Positions 9,351 to 25,587 are shown, counted from the stretch's first letter. The stretch: DNA of 64,000 bases from Tepidimonas alkaliphilus (GCF_007556595.1 NZ_VJNB01000003.1:186001-250000); one strand, 5' to 3'. Numbers and translations are program-made. Notes: generated from the letters alone by a model not told the origin.

Positions 9351-10433
9351 ATGACCGGTTCGCCTGACGATCCGACCGGGCTGCTGGCGGCCCTGCTCGG
9401 CGGCGCCCCGATGGCACGGCGCCGCGCGATGGCCAAGGCCATCACGCTGCTGGAATCGACGCGCCCGGACCACCGGCGCCAGGCCGACGCGCTGCTCAAC
9501 GCGCTGCTGCCCTACACCGGCCGGGCTTGGCGGCTTGGCATCAGCGGCGTGCCGGGGGTCGGCAAGAGCACCTTCATCGAGGCGCTGGGCCTGCACCTGG
9601 TCGGCCGCGGCCACCGGGTCGCGGTGCTGGCGGTGGATCCGAGCAGCAGCGTCTCCGGCGGCTCCATCCTCGGCGACAAGACGCGCATGGAAAAACTCTC
9701 CGTGCACGAGCGCGCCTTTATCCGGCCCAGCCCCAGCGGCGGCAATCTCGGCGGCGTGGCGGCCAAGACGCGCGAGGCGATACTGGTCTGCGAGGCCGCT
9801 GGCTACGACGTCGTCATCGTCGAGACGGTCGGCGTCGGCCAGAGCGAAACCGCCGTGGCCGACATGACCGACCTGTTCTGCGTGCTGCAGCTGCCCAACG
9901 CCGGCGACGACCTGCAGGCGATCAAGAAGGGCATCATGGAGCTGGCGGATCTGATCGTCATCAACAAGGCCGACCTCGACCCGGACGCCGCCACGCGCGC
10001 GCAGGCGCAGATCACCTCGGCGCTGCGGCTGCTGGGGCTGCATGGCCGCCCGGATGCCGCGCATGGCGAGGCGGGCGGCTGGACACCCCGCGTGCTGCAG
10101 CTCAGCGCCCTGCAGGCCAGCGGCATCGAGGCGTTTTGGCAGGCGGTGCAGGAGTATCGCGCCCTGCAGGAGGCCAGTGGCCGCCTGACGCAGCGCCGTC
10201 AGCGCCAGGCGCGCGCCTGGATGTGGGAGCGCATCGACGCCGGCCTGCGCGAGGCGTTCGCCCGCCACCCGGCGGTACGCGCGCGTCTGCCGGCGCTCAC
10301 CGATGACGTGCTGGCCGGCCGCGTCGTCGCCTCGGTGGCCGCGCGGGAGCTGCTGGCCTGCTTTGAGGTCGGGGCCAACGGCGACCCCGGCCAGGGTTCT
10401 TTTCCACGAGCGGCGACGGCGCCGACCCCCTGA
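9351..10433 (+). CDS. meaB: methylmalonyl-CoA mutase-associated G3E GTPase MeaB
   Basis: A 360-residue G3E-type P-loop GTPase that protects and reloads methylmalonyl-CoA mutase with cofactor. The Walker A motif GVPGVGKS is at residues 66-73. The switch region [10 protein letters not shown] and base-specificity motif INKADLD follow, and the C-terminal helical part is the dimerisation arm. The ATG at 9351 is 10 bp after the mutase stop, which supports translational coupling and a direct partner role. ArgK is an older name for the same family. Confidence 0.93.
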   Translation: MTGSPDDPTGLLAALLGGAPMARRRAMAKAITLLESTRPDHRRQADALLNALLPYTGRAWRLGISGVPGVGKSTFIEALGLHLVGRGHRVAVLAVDPSSSVSGGSILGDKTRMEKLSVHERAFIRPSPSGGNLGGVAAKTREAILVCEAAGYDVVIVETVGVGQSETAVADMTDLFCVLQLPNAGDDLQAIKKGIMELADLIVINKADLDPDAATRAQAQITSALRLLGLHGRPDAAHGEAGGWTPRVLQLSALQASGIEAFWQAVQEYRALQEASGRLTQRRQRQARAWMWERIDAGLREAFARHPAVRARLPALTDDVLAGRVVASVAARELLACFEVGANGDPGQGSFPRAATAPTP

Positions 10434-10477
10434 TGGCGCCGCCGCCCTTGAGCCGATTTCCCTAGGAGCCCACCACC

Positions 10478-12010
<1,533 letters not shown>

Positions 12011-12029
12011 GGGCAGGGGAGAGCGCACC

Positions 12030-14089
<2,060 letters not shown>

Positions 14090-14093
<4 letters not shown>

Positions 14094-14611
14094 GCGCACC
14101 GCGCCCGTTTCGCATCCTCGGCATCCAGCAAATCGCCATCGGCGGGCCGGACAAGGCGCGGCTGCGCCGGCTGTGGGTGGATCTGTTCGGGCTGGAGGTC
14201 ACCGGCACCTTCGTCAGCGAGCGCGAGAACGTCGACGAGGACATCTGCGCGGTCGGCGCCGGGCCGCTGAAGGTGGAAATCGACCTGATGCAGCCGCTGG
14301 ATCCCGAGAAGAAACCCGCGGTGCACGCCACGCCGCTGAACCACGTCGGCCTGTGGGTGGACGACCTGCCGCGGGCGGTGGAGTGGCTCACCGCGCAGGG
14401 CGTGCGCTTTGCGCCCGGCGGCATCCGCAAGGGCGCGGCGGGCTTCGACATCTGCTTCATCCACCCGAAGGGCAGCGACGAGGCCCCGATCGGCGGCGAA
14501 GGGGTGCTGATCGAACTGGTGCAGGCCCCGCCGGAAGTCGTGCGCGCGTTCGACGCGCTGGCCGCCGCGGCGCGAGGCTCAGGCCGGCCTGGCGCGGGCC
14601 TTGCGCCGTGA
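14090..14611 (+). CDS. VOC-superfamily protein, probable methylmalonyl-CoA epimerase
   Basis: A 173-residue vicinal-oxygen-chelate protein with two beta-alpha-beta-beta-beta modules. Its GTG start overlaps the pccA stop by 4 bp. PccB makes the (S) and the mutase uses the (R) form of methylmalonyl-CoA, so an epimerase is the missing step, and this is the only candidate in the operon. Probable metal ligands are Gln in IQQIAIGG, His in [10 protein letters not shown] and Glu in VLIELVQ. Classical epimerases have His at the first position (DHIGIAV); here it is Gln, as in human glyoxalase I. The family is often annotated lactoylglutathione lyase-like, so the substrate is an inference. Confidence 0.6.
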
Positions 14612-14636
14612 GCGGGAGCTGGCCTGCCCCCGGTGG

Positions 14637-15368
14637 TCAAGACCCGGGGGGTGTCGATGCACCGGCCAGCTTGGCGCGAGCCTTCTCGATGGCGGCCTGC
14701 ACCAGTTGGCGCTTGCGCTCCAGCAGCGCCGGGTCGGTGTGCTTGGAATGCTGCGCCAGGTCGGCGAGCTTGGCCTCGGCCTTGTGCAGCCGGCGCGCCT
14801 CAGCTTCTACCGCCTCGCGCGCCAGGCGCTGCAGGCGCGCCTGGTAGCGCCGCCGGGCGGTGTCGGCTTGCGCTGCCGACCACGCCTGCCAGCCGCTGCG
14901 CCCGGGTGTGGTCACCTCCATCGCGATGCAGTCCACCGGGCACACAGGGATGCACAGCTCGCAGCCGGTGCAATAGGCCTCGATCACCGTGTGCATACGC
15001 TTGGGTGCGCCGACGATGGCGTCGGTCGGGCAGACTTTCAGGCACAGCGTGCAGCCGATGCACCACGTCTCATCGATCACCGCGACGCCAAACGGCCCCT
15101 CGCGGCCGACCTCGGGGTCCAGCGGCACCGCAGGCAGGCCGGTGATCGCCGCCAGCCGCCGCACGCCCTCCTCACCGCCGGGCGGGCAGCGGTTGATCGG
15201 CGCTTCGCCGCGCGCGATCGCCTCGGCGTAGCGGCGGCAGTCCGGGTAGCCACAGCGCGTGCACTGCGTCTGGGGCAGCGCTGCGTCCAGCCGCTGCACC
15301 AGCGCGGGATCCGCTGGGGCCGCGCCGGCGGCGTCGGGGAGGGTGGTGGCAACGGCGGCCGGATTCAC
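14637..15368 (-). CDS. rsxB: RnfB/RsxB-type ferredoxin, soluble form
   Basis: A 243-residue iron-sulfur protein. The N-terminal Fes-type 4Fe-4S domain has [17 protein letters not shown] and a further Cys in NRCPPGG. Two ferredoxin-type clusters follow with [12 protein letters not shown] and [12 protein letters not shown]. The C-terminal 90 residues are helical and highly charged. It lacks the N-terminal membrane helix of true RnfB, and no other rnf/rsx genes are nearby. This solitary soluble version is usual in Burkholderiales; its partner is not evident. The ATG overlaps the phaZ stop (ATGA), so it is translated from the phaZ mRNA. Confidence 0.82.
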   Translation of the reverse strand: MNPAAVATTLPDAAGAAPADPALVQRLDAALPQTQCTRCGYPDCRRYAEAIARGEAPINRCPPGGEEGVRRLAAITGLPAVPLDPEVGREGPFGVAVIDETWCIGCTLCLKVCPTDAIVGAPKRMHTVIEAYCTGCELCIPVCPVDCIAMEVTTPGRSGWQAWSAAQADTARRRYQARLQRLAREAVEAEARRLHKAEAKLADLAQHSKHTDPALLERKRQLVQAAIEKARAKLAGASTPPGS

Positions 15369-16753
15369 GCTTCACGCACGCGACGCCGTGCACCCCCGCC
15401 AGGCTCAGCGGCTGGGGCCGGCGCGCGTTCGATGGCAGCGGCCAACAGCTCCGCTTCGTGCACCATGGCTTCGTCCGGGCCGGCGGCGGGCGGTTGGTGC
15501 TGGCGAATAAAGTCGCGCACCACCGGGTAAACTTTTTCCCGCCAGCGGCGACCGCTGAAAATTCCGTAATGCCCGGCGCCTTCCACCTCAAAATGTCGGC
15601 GCAGGTGCGGCTCTAGACTCGTGCAGAGGTCATGCGCGGCGCGCGTCTGGCCGCTGCCGGAAATATCGTCCAGCTCGCCTTCCACCGTCAACAAACCGAC
15701 ACCGCGAATGTCTTGCGGGCGTACGCGCTCCAAGCGCCCGTCCGGGGCTCGCACGTCCCATGTGCCTTGCACCAGGCGAAATTCCTGGAAGACGATGCGA
15801 ATGGTTTCCAGGTAATAGGGCGCATCCATATCCAGCACCGCGTTGTATTCATCGTAAAACTTGCGGTGCGCCTCCGCGCTTTCGTTGTCGCCTTGCACCA
15901 GGTGCTTGAAGTAATCGTAATGACTCTTCAGGTGCCGGTTGGGGTTCATCGCGATGAAGCCGGCATGCTGCAAAAAGCCCGGATAGACGCGCCGCCCTTC
16001 GCCGGGGAACCCAGCTGGCACGCGGTAGATCAGGTTGTTTTCAAACCATTCGTAGCTGCGGTGGGTGGCCAAATTGTTGACTGCCGTCGGCGAGCGTCGC
16101 GCGTCGATGGGCCCACCCATCATGGTCATCGACAACGGGGTTTTTTCCCCTCGACTGGCCATCAAGGAAACGGCTGCCAGCACCGGCACGGTCGGCTGGC
16201 ACACGCTCATCACGTGGCAATGACCATACTTGCCTTGCAGGTGGCGGATAAATTCCTGCACATAATGGACGTAATCGTCCAGATGGAACTCGCCTTGCTC
16301 CAGCGGCACCATGCGCGCGTTTTTCCAGTCGGTGATATACACCTTGTGGTCGCGCAGCATGGTGCGCACGGTGTCGCGCAGCAGCGTGGCGTGGTGGCCC
16401 GACAACGGCGCCACGATCAGCACCACGGGCTGATGCTTGAGCCGCAGCAACAGCGCAGGGTCGTCCGCGTAACGCTTAAAACGCCGTAACTGGCAAAAGG
16501 GTTTGTCAATTTCGACGCGCTCGTGGATGGCCACAGGCACGCCCTCGATGTCCACCGTGTGAATGCCGAACTCCGGCTTTTCGTATTCCTTGCCGAGTCG
16601 GTGGAAGAGATCGTAAGCGGCCGCCAGGCGCTGCGAAAACGGCGTTTGCGCCAGCGGCGAGGTCGGGGTGGCGTAAAGCCTGGCGGCCACCGCCGCAAAT
16701 TGAGAAAACGGCTCGATCAGCGCGCGCTGCGCCTCATACAGGTGATACAGCAT
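15365..16753 (-). CDS. phaZ: intracellular poly(3-hydroxybutyrate) depolymerase PhaZ
   Basis: A 462-residue alpha/beta hydrolase of the i-PHB depolymerase family that mobilises amorphous PHB granules. The nucleophile is a cysteine, Cys185 in [11 protein letters not shown], a hallmark of the PhaZ1 type. The acid is in [10 protein letters not shown] and the base His in [11 protein letters not shown]. Length and start [15 protein letters not shown] match the family. No signal peptide is present, consistent with a cytoplasmic enzyme. A TTGTTGC-GGT-GCAACAA palindrome and a TATAGT -10 box lie just upstream, sharing 11 bp with the phaC promoter region. Confidence 0.95.
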   Translation of the reverse strand: MLYHLYEAQRALIEPFSQFAAVAARLYATPTSPLAQTPFSQRLAAAYDLFHRLGKEYEKPEFGIHTVDIEGVPVAIHERVEIDKPFCQLRRFKRYADDPALLLRLKHQPVVLIVAPLSGHHATLLRDTVRTMLRDHKVYITDWKNARMVPLEQGEFHLDDYVHYVQEFIRHLQGKYGHCHVMSVCQPTVPVLAAVSLMASRGEKTPLSMTMMGGPIDARRSPTAVNNLATHRSYEWFENNLIYRVPAGFPGEGRRVYPGFLQHAGFIAMNPNRHLKSHYDYFKHLVQGDNESAEAHRKFYDEYNAVLDMDAPYYLETIRIVFQEFRLVQGTWDVRAPDGRLERVRPQDIRGVGLLTVEGELDDISGSGQTRAAHDLCTSLEPHLRRHFEVEGAGHYGIFSGRRWREKVYPVVRDFIRQHQPPAAGPDEAMVHEAELLAAAIERAPAPAAEPGGGARRRVREA

Positions 16754-16767
16754 GAGAACCCCGGCAC

Positions 16768-16793
16768 CGTTTTGTTGCGGTGCAACAACTATA
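16768..16793 (-). promoter_or_regulatory. phaZ promoter -10 with overlapping operator palindrome
   Basis: On the minus strand TATAGT (16788-16793) is a plausible -10. It is followed at once by TTGTTGC-ACC-GCAACAA (16772-16788), a perfect 7-bp inverted repeat overlapping the expected transcription start. GCAACAAAACG inside it also occurs before phaC (1347-1357). This geometry suits a repressor such as PhaR. Confidence 0.5.
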
Positions 16794-16875
16794 GCAGGAA
16801 GCCGTGACGCATGCCATCGGCGTCAGCCCGAAAGCCCGGTCTGCGGGGCGACCTTGCGCCTTGCGCGCGGAGGAC

Positions 16876-18075
16876 TCAGCGCAAGACCGCCGCGATCGCG
16901 CGGCAGACGTAGCCGATGTTGCGGCTGTTGAGCGCCGCCACGCACATGCGCCCGGTGTCTGTGCCATAGACCCCAAACTCGCTGCGCAGGCGCTGCATCT
17001 GCTCCTTGGTCAGGCCGGAGTAACTGAACATGCCGATCTGGCGCGTGATGAAGCTCATGTCCTGCGCCACGCCGGCTTCCTTCAGGCCCTGCACCAGCTG
17101 CTCGCGCATCGCTTTGATGCGCGTGCGCATGCCGGCCAGCTCCTGCTCCCACAGCGCCCGCAGCTCCGGGGTGTTGAGCACCGTGGCCACCACCGCCGCA
17201 CCGTGCGTCGGCGGGTTGGAGTAATTGGTGCGCACGACGATCTTGAGCTGCGACAGCACGCGTTCGGCCTCGTCCTTGCTCGCGCACACCACCGACAGGG
17301 CGCCGACGCGCTCGCCATACAGGCTGAAGCTCTTGGAGAACGACGTGGCGACGAACACGTCCAGTCCCGCCTCGACGAACTTGCGCACCGCCGCACCGTC
17401 CTCGGCGATGCCGTGGCCGAAACCCTGGTAGGCCATGTCGAGGAACGGCACCAGGCCGCGCTCCTTCACCACCGCCACGACCGCATCCCACTGCCCGGGG
17501 GTCAGGTCATAACCCGTCGGGTTGTGGCAGCAGGCGTGCAGCACGACGATGGTGCCGGGCGCGGCGGCGCGCAGGCTGGCCAGCATGCCCTCCACGTTGA
17601 CCCCGCGCGCGGCGGCGTCGTAGTAGGCGTAGGTATCCACGGCGAAGCCGGCGTTGGCAAACAGCGCGCGGTGGTTCTCCCAGCTCGGATCGCTGATCAG
17701 CACCTTGGCGGCCGGGTTGAGCTTCTTCAGGAAGTCGGCGCCGATCTTCAGGCCCCCCGTGCCGCCCAGCGCCTGCACGGTGGCGACGCGGCCGCTGCGC
17801 ACCACGTCGCTGTCGGCGCCGAACACCAGCGCCTTGACCGCGTTGTCATAGGCCGGCATGCCGTCGATCGGCAGGTAGCCGCGCGGGGCGGGCTTTTCCA
17901 TCAGGCGCGCCTCGGCCTGGCGCACGCACTGCAGCAGCGGCAGCTTGCCATCGTCGTCGTAGTACACCCCCACCCCGAGGTTGACCTTCTCCGGGCGGGG
18001 ATCGGCGGCGAACTGTTCGTTGAGCCCCAGGATCGGGTCGCGCGGGGCCATCTCGACGGCGGCAAAAAGGGACAT
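16876..18075 (-). CDS. tyrB: aromatic amino acid / aspartate aminotransferase (class I, TyrB/AspC type)
   Basis: A 399-residue PLP-dependent class I aminotransferase. The PLP-binding Lys is in [16 protein letters not shown], with [14 protein letters not shown] upstream and the carboxylate-binding Arg near the C-terminus in [14 protein letters not shown]. The N-terminal [17 protein letters not shown] is typical of the AspC/TyrB branch. It transfers amino groups between aspartate, tyrosine or phenylalanine and 2-oxoglutarate. The start at 18075 gives normal length. It is divergent from uvrB with about 85 bp between them. AspC versus TyrB preference cannot be settled here. Confidence 0.88.
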   Translation of the reverse strand: MSLFAAVEMAPRDPILGLNEQFAADPRPEKVNLGVGVYYDDDGKLPLLQCVRQAEARLMEKPAPRGYLPIDGMPAYDNAVKALVFGADSDVVRSGRVATVQALGGTGGLKIGADFLKKLNPAAKVLISDPSWENHRALFANAGFAVDTYAYYDAAARGVNVEGMLASLRAAAPGTIVVLHACCHNPTGYDLTPGQWDAVVAVVKERGLVPFLDMAYQGFGHGIAEDGAAVRKFVEAGLDVFVATSFSKSFSLYGERVGALSVVCASKDEAERVLSQLKIVVRTNYSNPPTHGAAVVATVLNTPELRALWEQELAGMRTRIKAMREQLVQGLKEAGVAQDMSFITRQIGMFSYSGLTKEQMQRLRSEFGVYGTDTGRMCVAALNSRNIGYVCRAIAAVLR

Positions 18076-18160
18076 GGTTGCTCCGTTGATGCAGACTGCT
18101 CCAAAATCTAGGATTTTATCGTTCCATTTATCCCGGCCCCGGCCATCCGTCCGTCCTCTC

Positions 18161-20236
<2,076 letters not shown>

Positions 20237-20291
20237 CTCCCTCGTTTGGGGGAGGTGTGCCGTGGCGTGGCTTGCTTGAAAATCGGCGGCC

Positions 20292-20948
20292 ATGTCGGGC
20301 ATCACGCGCATCTACTTGATTGAAGACGACCGCAGCATCTTGCGCTTTGTGGAGGAAGCGCTGCGCCTGCGGCCCGATTGGAAACTGGTGGGGCAGTCGG
20401 AAACCTTCGCCCATGCGCAGCGCATGGCGCCGCACAGCCTGGCCGATGTGTTTCTGGTGGATTTGGGCCTGCCCGATGGCCGCGGCGAAGACATGCTGCG
20501 TTTGCTGGCCGAAGCACGCCCGGATGCGGAACTGCTGGTTTTCACCGTCTTCGGCGACGAGACGCGGTTGATTCGCGCCTTGCAAATGGGCGCCACGGGC
20601 TATGTGCTCAAAGGCTGTTCCACGCAAGAATTGATCGAGGCCATCGAGCAAATTCGGCAGGGCGGGGCGCCGATCTCGCCGCTGCTGGCGCGCATGCTGC
20701 TCAAGCAATTCCGACAGCTCGGTGAAGCGCCCGATCCCCTGGCCGAAGGCCCAGCCCCAACCCTATCTGAACGAGAAACCGACGTGCTGCGTCTGGTGGC
20801 GCAGGGCTACGTCAACAAGGAGATCGCCCAGCGCCTTGGCATCGGCGTGGCCACCGTCAGCACGCACATCAAAAACCTTTACCGGAAGCTGGCCGTGCGC
20901 ACGCGTGTGCAGGTGGTGCGCGCGGCCCAGGCGCGGGGGCTGCTGTGA
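20292..20948 (+). CDS. NarL/FixJ-family response regulator
   Basis: A 218-residue two-domain regulator. The receiver domain (1-125) has the acidic pair in LIEDDRS, phospho-accepting Asp57 in FLVDLGLPDG and the conserved Lys in GYVLKGCS. The C-terminal LuxR-type helix-turn-helix (about 150-215) contains LSERETDVLRLVAQGYVNKEIA. It is co-transcribed with the histidine kinase that follows, with a 4-bp overlap, and is its probable partner. Target genes are unknown. Confidence 0.9.
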   Translation: MSGITRIYLIEDDRSILRFVEEALRLRPDWKLVGQSETFAHAQRMAPHSLADVFLVDLGLPDGRGEDMLRLLAEARPDAELLVFTVFGDETRLIRALQMGATGYVLKGCSTQELIEAIEQIRQGGAPISPLLARMLLKQFRQLGEAPDPLAEGPAPTLSERETDVLRLVAQGYVNKEIAQRLGIGVATVSTHIKNLYRKLAVRTRVQVVRAAQARGLL

Positions 20949-22903
20949 CGGCGGCGCCGCCCGCATCCGCGCCGCCGCCTCCTGCTGCCCGTCCAACGTC
21001 CAGCCGAGGAGGCGGCGCGGTGGTTGGCGTGGTCGCCGTCTTGCTGGCGGCCGTGCTGTTGGCCCTGCATGCCTTGACGCGGCCCTGGGCGCCGCCCGGC
21101 GCCTGGGTATGGCGCGAGGCGCGCGTTGCGCTGCCCGCCGATCCCGGACAGAGTCCGCGGACGGTGCGTTTGCCCCACATCTTGGACGATGAGGGGCCTG
21201 CTTGGTGGGGTGCGGTGCGCTACGAGCTGCCGTGGCCCCGCGTCCTGGACTACGAGCAGCCCGCTGCGGCGCGGTTGGCGTTGCTGATGCCGCGCGCAGG
21301 CATGCGCGTGCGCGTGCTGCTCAACGATCAGGAAATCTACCAATTCGGCTGGGATGCGGCCCCCGAGCGCACGGTGGTGGGCAACGCCGTGCCGCACTAC
21401 GTGCCTTTGCCGCCGATGGCGCTGGCGTCCGAGGCGCAAGCCAACCGGCTGGTCGTGGAGGTGCAAGCGCGCCCCCTGGAGCGCAGCGGCCTGTGGCCAG
21501 CGGTGCTCGGCCCTCAGGAAGTGTTGCAAGAGCGACATCAATCGCTGCTGTTGTGGCAAGTCACCGGCTCCTGGATCATGGCGGCGCTGGCGCTGTTCAT
21601 CGGCGCGCTGGCCTTGCTGCTGTGGCGCGCGTTGCGCGAGCGGCTGTTTCTGCTGATTGCGCTGGCCTCGCTGGCTCACGGCGTGCGCACCGTGCTGGTG
21701 TCGGTGGTGGAGCCGCCGATGCCTTTCGAATGGCTGTTGCTGCTGCGCTGGAGCGCCTTTGGCGTTTACGTTGGCTTTTTTGTGCTCACGATTGAGGAGT
21801 TGTTCGAGGCTGGGCTGACCTGGGTGCGCGCCGGCGCCTGGGGGGTGATGGTGGCATCGCCCTTGATGACCGCAGCCGCGCTGTGGACGCTGGAATACGA
21901 TCTCATCCGCCTCTGGGCTGGGGCCATGACGGCGTTTGCCGCTGCGGCGCTGCTGCGCGCGGTGTTGGAGCGGCTGCGCCGCCGCGCGCTGCAGCGCCAG
22001 CAACAAATCGTGGCGCTGGTGGCGCTGTTTACGTGGCTGACGGCGTTGCGCGATTTTTTGGTCATTCAGCTGAATTTTCCAGGCGACGGCGACCTGCGCT
22101 GGATGTCCGTCGGCAGCCTGGTGCTGACCCTGACGCTGGGCTGGGTGCTGGTCGAGCGCGCTGCGGGTTGGGCGCGCGCGGTGCACAAGCTCAACGAGAC
22201 GCTGGCGCAGCGCATCGCGCAACGCGAGCGCGAGCTCAGCGCGGCGTTCGAGCGGCTGCAGGCCGCCGAGCGCCAGCGCGCCATTGAGGAGGAACGCCGC
22301 CGCCTGATGCGCGATATGCACGACGGCCTGGGCAGCCAGCTGGTGCAGACGCTCAACCTGGTGCGCAACCCCAACGCGCAGCTCGACCGCGAGGCGCTGG
22401 CCGGCATGCTGCGCCAGGCGTTGGATGAGCTGCGGCTGACGCTGGACTCGTTCGAGCCGATGGAAGGCGACCTGCCGGCCATCCTCGGCACGCTGCGCCG
22501 CCGCCTCGGCCCAGCGCTGGAGGGCGTCGGCATCGAGCTGCGCTGGGAGGTGCAGGACGTGCCGCCGCTGGCGGCGCTGGACTCGCGCGGTGTGCTGCAC
22601 CTGTTTCGCTGCCTGCAAGAGATTTTCGCCAACGTCGTCAAGCACGCGCGTGCGCGGCGCATCGTCGTCAGCACCTGGCAGCGCGATGAGCAGGTGATCC
22701 TCACCATCGAGGATGACGGGGTGGGTTTGCCGCCGGCGGAGCAGCGCTCGCCCGAAGGGCGAGGGCTGCGCAACGTGTTGACCCGTGCAGCCAAGCTCGG
22801 CGCCACCGTGCGTTTTTACGATGCCCATCCGGGCACCGGCATCGAATTCGCTTTTCCGTTGCGCAACGGCGCTCAGCCGCCCAACAGCGGCTGGGCGCCG
22901 TGA
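20945..22903 (+). CDS. membrane sensor histidine kinase (HisKA_3 / NarX-type) with 7TM-DISM-like sensor
   Basis: A 652-residue kinase with a GTG start overlapping the regulator's stop. After an N-terminal membrane helix (about 25-45) there is an extracytoplasmic beta-rich region (about 50-195). Some six to seven hydrophobic helices follow (about 200-425), an arrangement like 7TMR-DISM receptors. A short coiled coil leads to the HisKA_3 dimerisation helix with the phospho-accepting His in RRLMRDMHDGLGSQL (about residue 459). The HATPase domain has FANVVKHARA (N box) and EDDGVGLPP (G1). The ligand is unknown. It pairs with the NarL-type regulator upstream. Confidence 0.87.
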   Translation: MTAAPPASAPPPPAARPTSSRGGGAVVGVVAVLLAAVLLALHALTRPWAPPGAWVWREARVALPADPGQSPRTVRLPHILDDEGPAWWGAVRYELPWPRVLDYEQPAAARLALLMPRAGMRVRVLLNDQEIYQFGWDAAPERTVVGNAVPHYVPLPPMALASEAQANRLVVEVQARPLERSGLWPAVLGPQEVLQERHQSLLLWQVTGSWIMAALALFIGALALLLWRALRERLFLLIALASLAHGVRTVLVSVVEPPMPFEWLLLLRWSAFGVYVGFFVLTIEELFEAGLTWVRAGAWGVMVASPLMTAAALWTLEYDLIRLWAGAMTAFAAAALLRAVLERLRRRALQRQQQIVALVALFTWLTALRDFLVIQLNFPGDGDLRWMSVGSLVLTLTLGWVLVERAAGWARAVHKLNETLAQRIAQRERELSAAFERLQAAERQRAIEEERRRLMRDMHDGLGSQLVQTLNLVRNPNAQLDREALAGMLRQALDELRLTLDSFEPMEGDLPAILGTLRRRLGPALEGVGIELRWEVQDVPPLAALDSRGVLHLFRCLQEIFANVVKHARARRIVVSTWQRDEQVILTIEDDGVGLPPAEQRSPEGRGLRNVLTRAAKLGATVRFYDAHPGTGIEFAFPLRNGAQPPNSGWAP

Positions 22904-22927
22904 GCACGTTGATGGCAGGGTTAATTT

Positions 22928-22973
22928 CCGACTGATTCGTTAGGTTTTTGTTATACTCTACGAAAACAGTCGG
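22928..22973 (+). promoter_or_regulatory. iscR promoter with putative IscR half-sites
   Basis: A TATACT -10 box (22952-22957) precedes iscR. It is flanked by the inverted heptamers CCGACTG (22928-22934) and CAGTCGG (22967-22973). These resemble the GACT/AGTC cores of type 1 IscR sites, although the half-sites are farther apart than in a single E. coli site. The left one, with its imperfect partner TTAG at 22940-22943, could be one operator, the right one another. Autorepression of isc by [2Fe-2S]-IscR would be expected. Confidence 0.5.
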
Positions 22974-23022
22974 GATTTAGGGCGTTGCGGTTGCACAAAC
23001 GCCCCCAGCCAGGAGTCCTGCC

Positions 23023-23556
23023 ATGCGTCTGACCACCAAAGGCCGCTTTGCCGTCACGGCGATGATCGACTTGGCCTTGCGCCAAGCCAGCGGGCCGGTG
23101 ACGCTGGCTGCCATCAGCCAGCGCCAGCACATCTCGCTGTCGTACCTGGAGCAGCTGTTCGGCAAGCTGCGCCGGCACAAGTTGGTCGAATCCACGCGCG
23201 GCCCAGGTGGCGGCTATACGCTGGGCCGCAAAGCCAGCGAGATCACGGTGGCCGACATCATTCTGTCGGTCGATGAGCCGATCGACGCCACGCAGTGCGG
23301 CGGCAAGGAAAACTGCCGCGGCGAAGGGCAGCCCTGCATGACCCACGATTTGTGGGCCGAGCTCAACGAGCGCATGATGGAATTTCTGCGCTCGGTGACG
23401 TTGCAGAAGCTGGTCGATGACCAGCTCGCCAAGGGCGCGGTGGTCGAGCCGGCGCCGTCGCTGAAGCGCGCCATTTCGCCGCATCCGGTGGTCAAGCCGA
23501 TCCGGGTCAACGCCCCCAATTCCGTGTTCGCGCTGGCCGCGGCCGGCGCCAAATAA
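23023..23556 (+). CDS. iscR: Fe-S cluster assembly transcriptional regulator IscR (Rrf2 family)
   Basis: A 177-residue Rrf2 winged-helix regulator starting [14 protein letters not shown]. The DNA-recognition helix is around [15 protein letters not shown], with GPGGGY as the wing. Cluster ligands are Cys92, Cys98, Cys105 and probably His108 in [18 protein letters not shown], one residue longer between the last cysteines than in E. coli. It heads the isc operon and probably represses it when loaded with a [2Fe-2S] cluster. A C-terminal extension of about 25 residues is present, as in other betaproteobacteria. Confidence 0.95.
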   Translation: MRLTTKGRFAVTAMIDLALRQASGPVTLAAISQRQHISLSYLEQLFGKLRRHKLVESTRGPGGGYTLGRKASEITVADIILSVDEPIDATQCGGKENCRGEGQPCMTHDLWAELNERMMEFLRSVTLQKLVDDQLAKGAVVEPAPSLKRAISPHPVVKPIRVNAPNSVFALAAAGAK

Positions 23557-23590
23557 GCCCCAACCCGCCAACCGCCAGGAGCGCGCCGCG

Positions 23591-24811
23591 ATGAGCAGCA
23601 CCCCGCACTACCCGCTTTACATGGATTACAGCGCCACGACGCCGGTGGATCCGCGCGTGGTTGAAAAAATGATCCCTTGGTTGCATGATCATTTTGGCAA
23701 CCCCGCTTCGCGCAGCCACGCCTGGGGCTGGGAGGCTGAGAAGGCCGTGGAGCGCGCGCGCGAGCAGGTCGCCGACCTGGTCGGCGCCGACCCGCGCGAG
23801 ATCATCTGGACCAGTGGCGCCACCGAATCCAACAACCTGGCGCTCAAAGGCGCGGCGCATTTCTACAAAGAGCGCGGCCGCCACATCGTCACCGTCAAGA
23901 CCGAGCACAAGGCGGTGCTGGACACCTGCCGGCACCTGGAGCGCGAGGGCTTTGAGGTTACTTATCTTGACGTGCAGCCCGACGGGCTGCTCGACCTGGA
24001 GGCGTTTCGCGCCGCGCTGCGCCCCGACACCATCCTGGCCAGCGTGATGCTGGTCAACAACGAGATCGGCGTCATCCAGGACGTGGCCGCCATCGGCGCC
24101 ATCTGCCGCGAAAAGGGCGTGATCTTTCACTGCGACGCCGCGCAGGCCACCGGCAAGGTCGAGATCGACCTGCGCCAGCTGCCGATCGACCTGATGAGTC
24201 TGGCCTCGCACAAGACCTATGGGCCCAAGGGCATTGGCGCGCTGTACGTGCGGCGCAAGCCGCGCGTGCGGCTGGAGGCGCAGATGCACGGCGGCGGGCA
24301 CGAGCGCGGCCTGCGCTCCGGGACGCTGGCCACGCACCAGTGCGTCGGCATGGGCGAGGCGTTTGCCATCGCCAAGGCCGAGATGCCCACCGAGCTGCCG
24401 CGCATCCGCCGGCTGCACGAACGGCTGGTGGCGGGGCTGACGCAGATCGAGCAGTCCTACATCAACGGCCACCCGACCCGGCGCGTGCCGCACAACCTCA
24501 ACATGAGCTTCAACTACGTCGAGGGCGAGTCGCTGATCATGGGCATCAAGGGCGTGGCGGTCTCCAGCGGCTCGGCCTGCACCTCGGCGAGCCTGGAGCC
24601 CAGCTACGTGCTGCGGGCGCTGGGCCGCAGCGACGAGCTGGCGCACAGCAGCCTGCGCATCACGATCGGCCGCTGGACGACGGAAGCCGACGTGGACTAC
24701 GCCATCGAGGCCATCAAGGCCAATGTTGCCAAGCTGCGCGAGCTCTCGCCGCTATGGGAGCTGTATCAGGAAGGCGTCGATCTCAACACCATCCAGTGGG
24801 CGGCGCACTAA
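23591..24811 (+). CDS. iscS: cysteine desulfurase IscS
   Basis: A 406-residue class V aminotransferase-fold PLP enzyme that takes sulfur from L-cysteine and passes it as persulfide to IscU. The Schiff-base Lys is in [17 protein letters not shown]. The catalytic Cys loop is [16 protein letters not shown], the long flexible group I (IscS) form. The start at 23591 has CAGGAGCG upstream. It is the second gene of the isc operon, 34 bp after iscR. Confidence 0.96.
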   Translation: MSSTPHYPLYMDYSATTPVDPRVVEKMIPWLHDHFGNPASRSHAWGWEAEKAVERAREQVADLVGADPREIIWTSGATESNNLALKGAAHFYKERGRHIVTVKTEHKAVLDTCRHLEREGFEVTYLDVQPDGLLDLEAFRAALRPDTILASVMLVNNEIGVIQDVAAIGAICREKGVIFHCDAAQATGKVEIDLRQLPIDLMSLASHKTYGPKGIGALYVRRKPRVRLEAQMHGGGHERGLRSGTLATHQCVGMGEAFAIAKAEMPTELPRIRRLHERLVAGLTQIEQSYINGHPTRRVPHNLNMSFNYVEGESLIMGIKGVAVSSGSACTSASLEPSYVLRALGRSDELAHSSLRITIGRWTTEADVDYAIEAIKANVAKLRELSPLWELYQEGVDLNTIQWAAH

Positions 24812-24853
24812 GGCCATCCCTGTGGCCATTGACATTGAAAAAGGAGCGTGACC

Positions 24854-25252
24854 ATGGCATACAGCGACAAGGTCATCGATCATTACGAAAACCCGCGCAA
24901 CGTCGGCAGCTTTGACAAAAACGATGACACCGTTGGCACCGGCATGGTCGGCGCGCCGGCCTGCGGCGACGTCATGAAGCTGCAGATCAAGGTCAACCCG
25001 GCCACTGGCATCATCGAGGATGCGCGCTTCAAGACCTACGGCTGCGGCTCGGCGATCGCCTCCAGCTCGCTGGTCACCGAGTGGGTCAAAGGCAAGACGT
25101 TGGATGAGGCGCTGCAGATCAAAAACAGCCAGATCGCCGAAGAGTTGGCGCTGCCGCCGGTCAAAATCCACTGCTCGATTTTGGCTGAAGACGCCATCAA
25201 AGCCGCCGTGGAAGACTACCGTCGCAAACACGCCGCCGCGACCCAAACTTAA
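24854..25252 (+). CDS. iscU: Fe-S cluster scaffold protein IscU
   Basis: A 132-residue scaffold. The three cluster-ligand cysteines are in [19 protein letters not shown] and [11 protein letters not shown]. The HscA recognition motif LPPVK precedes the third. AAGGAG (24841-24846) is at the right distance for ATG 24854; the GTG at 24848 would sit almost on the Shine-Dalgarno sequence. IscS and IscU build the [2Fe-2S] cluster, released by HscA/HscB encoded downstream. Confidence 0.96.
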   Translation: MAYSDKVIDHYENPRNVGSFDKNDDTVGTGMVGAPACGDVMKLQIKVNPATGIIEDARFKTYGCGSAIASSSLVTEWVKGKTLDEALQIKNSQIAEELALPPVKIHCSILAEDAIKAAVEDYRRKHAAATQT

Positions 25253-25263
25253 AGCCCAGCGTT

Positions 25264-25587
25264 ATGGCCGTGACGTTGACGCAAGCCGCTGCGCAGCACG
25301 TGCAAAAATACCTTGCCCGCCGGGGCAAAGGGATTGGCGTGCGCTTGGGGGTCAAGACCACCGGTTGCTCGGGCTTGGCCTACAAGCTTGAGTATGCCGA
25401 CGACGTGCAGCCCGAAGACCACGTCTTCGACTCGCACGGGGTTAAAGTGCTGGTGGATCCCAAAAGCCTGCCGTATCTCGACGGCACCGAGCTTGACTTC
25501 GTGCGCGAGGGCCTCAACGAGGGCTTCAAGTTCCGCAACCCCAACGAGCGTGACCGCTGTGGCTGTGGTGAGTCGTTCCGCGTCTGA
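25264..25587 (+). CDS. iscA: A-type Fe-S carrier protein IscA
   Basis: A 107-residue A-type carrier with the invariant cysteines in TTGCSGLAY and in the C-terminal CGCGESF. It receives clusters from IscU and helps mature [4Fe-4S] proteins. It lies 11 bp after iscU, and its 3' end overlaps the probable GTG start of hscB. Confidence 0.95.
   Translation: MAVTLTQAAAQHVQKYLARRGKGIGVRLGVKTTGCSGLAYKLEYADDVQPEDHVFDSHGVKVLVDPKSLPYLDGTELDFVREGLNEGFKFRNPNERDRCGCGESFRV

Noticed and set aside
7085-9499. 804-codon open frame antisense to methylmalonyl-CoA mutase
   Set aside because: Composition rich in His, Arg, Asp and Gln with no motif; a typical shadow of a high-GC gene. The same applies to long antisense frames under pccA, sucA, infB and typA.
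14622-14660. CCCCCGG/CCGGGGGG inverted repeat as terminator between the VOC gene and rsxB
   Set aside because: It overlaps the end of rsxB and lacks a T tract on either strand; probably coding GC content.
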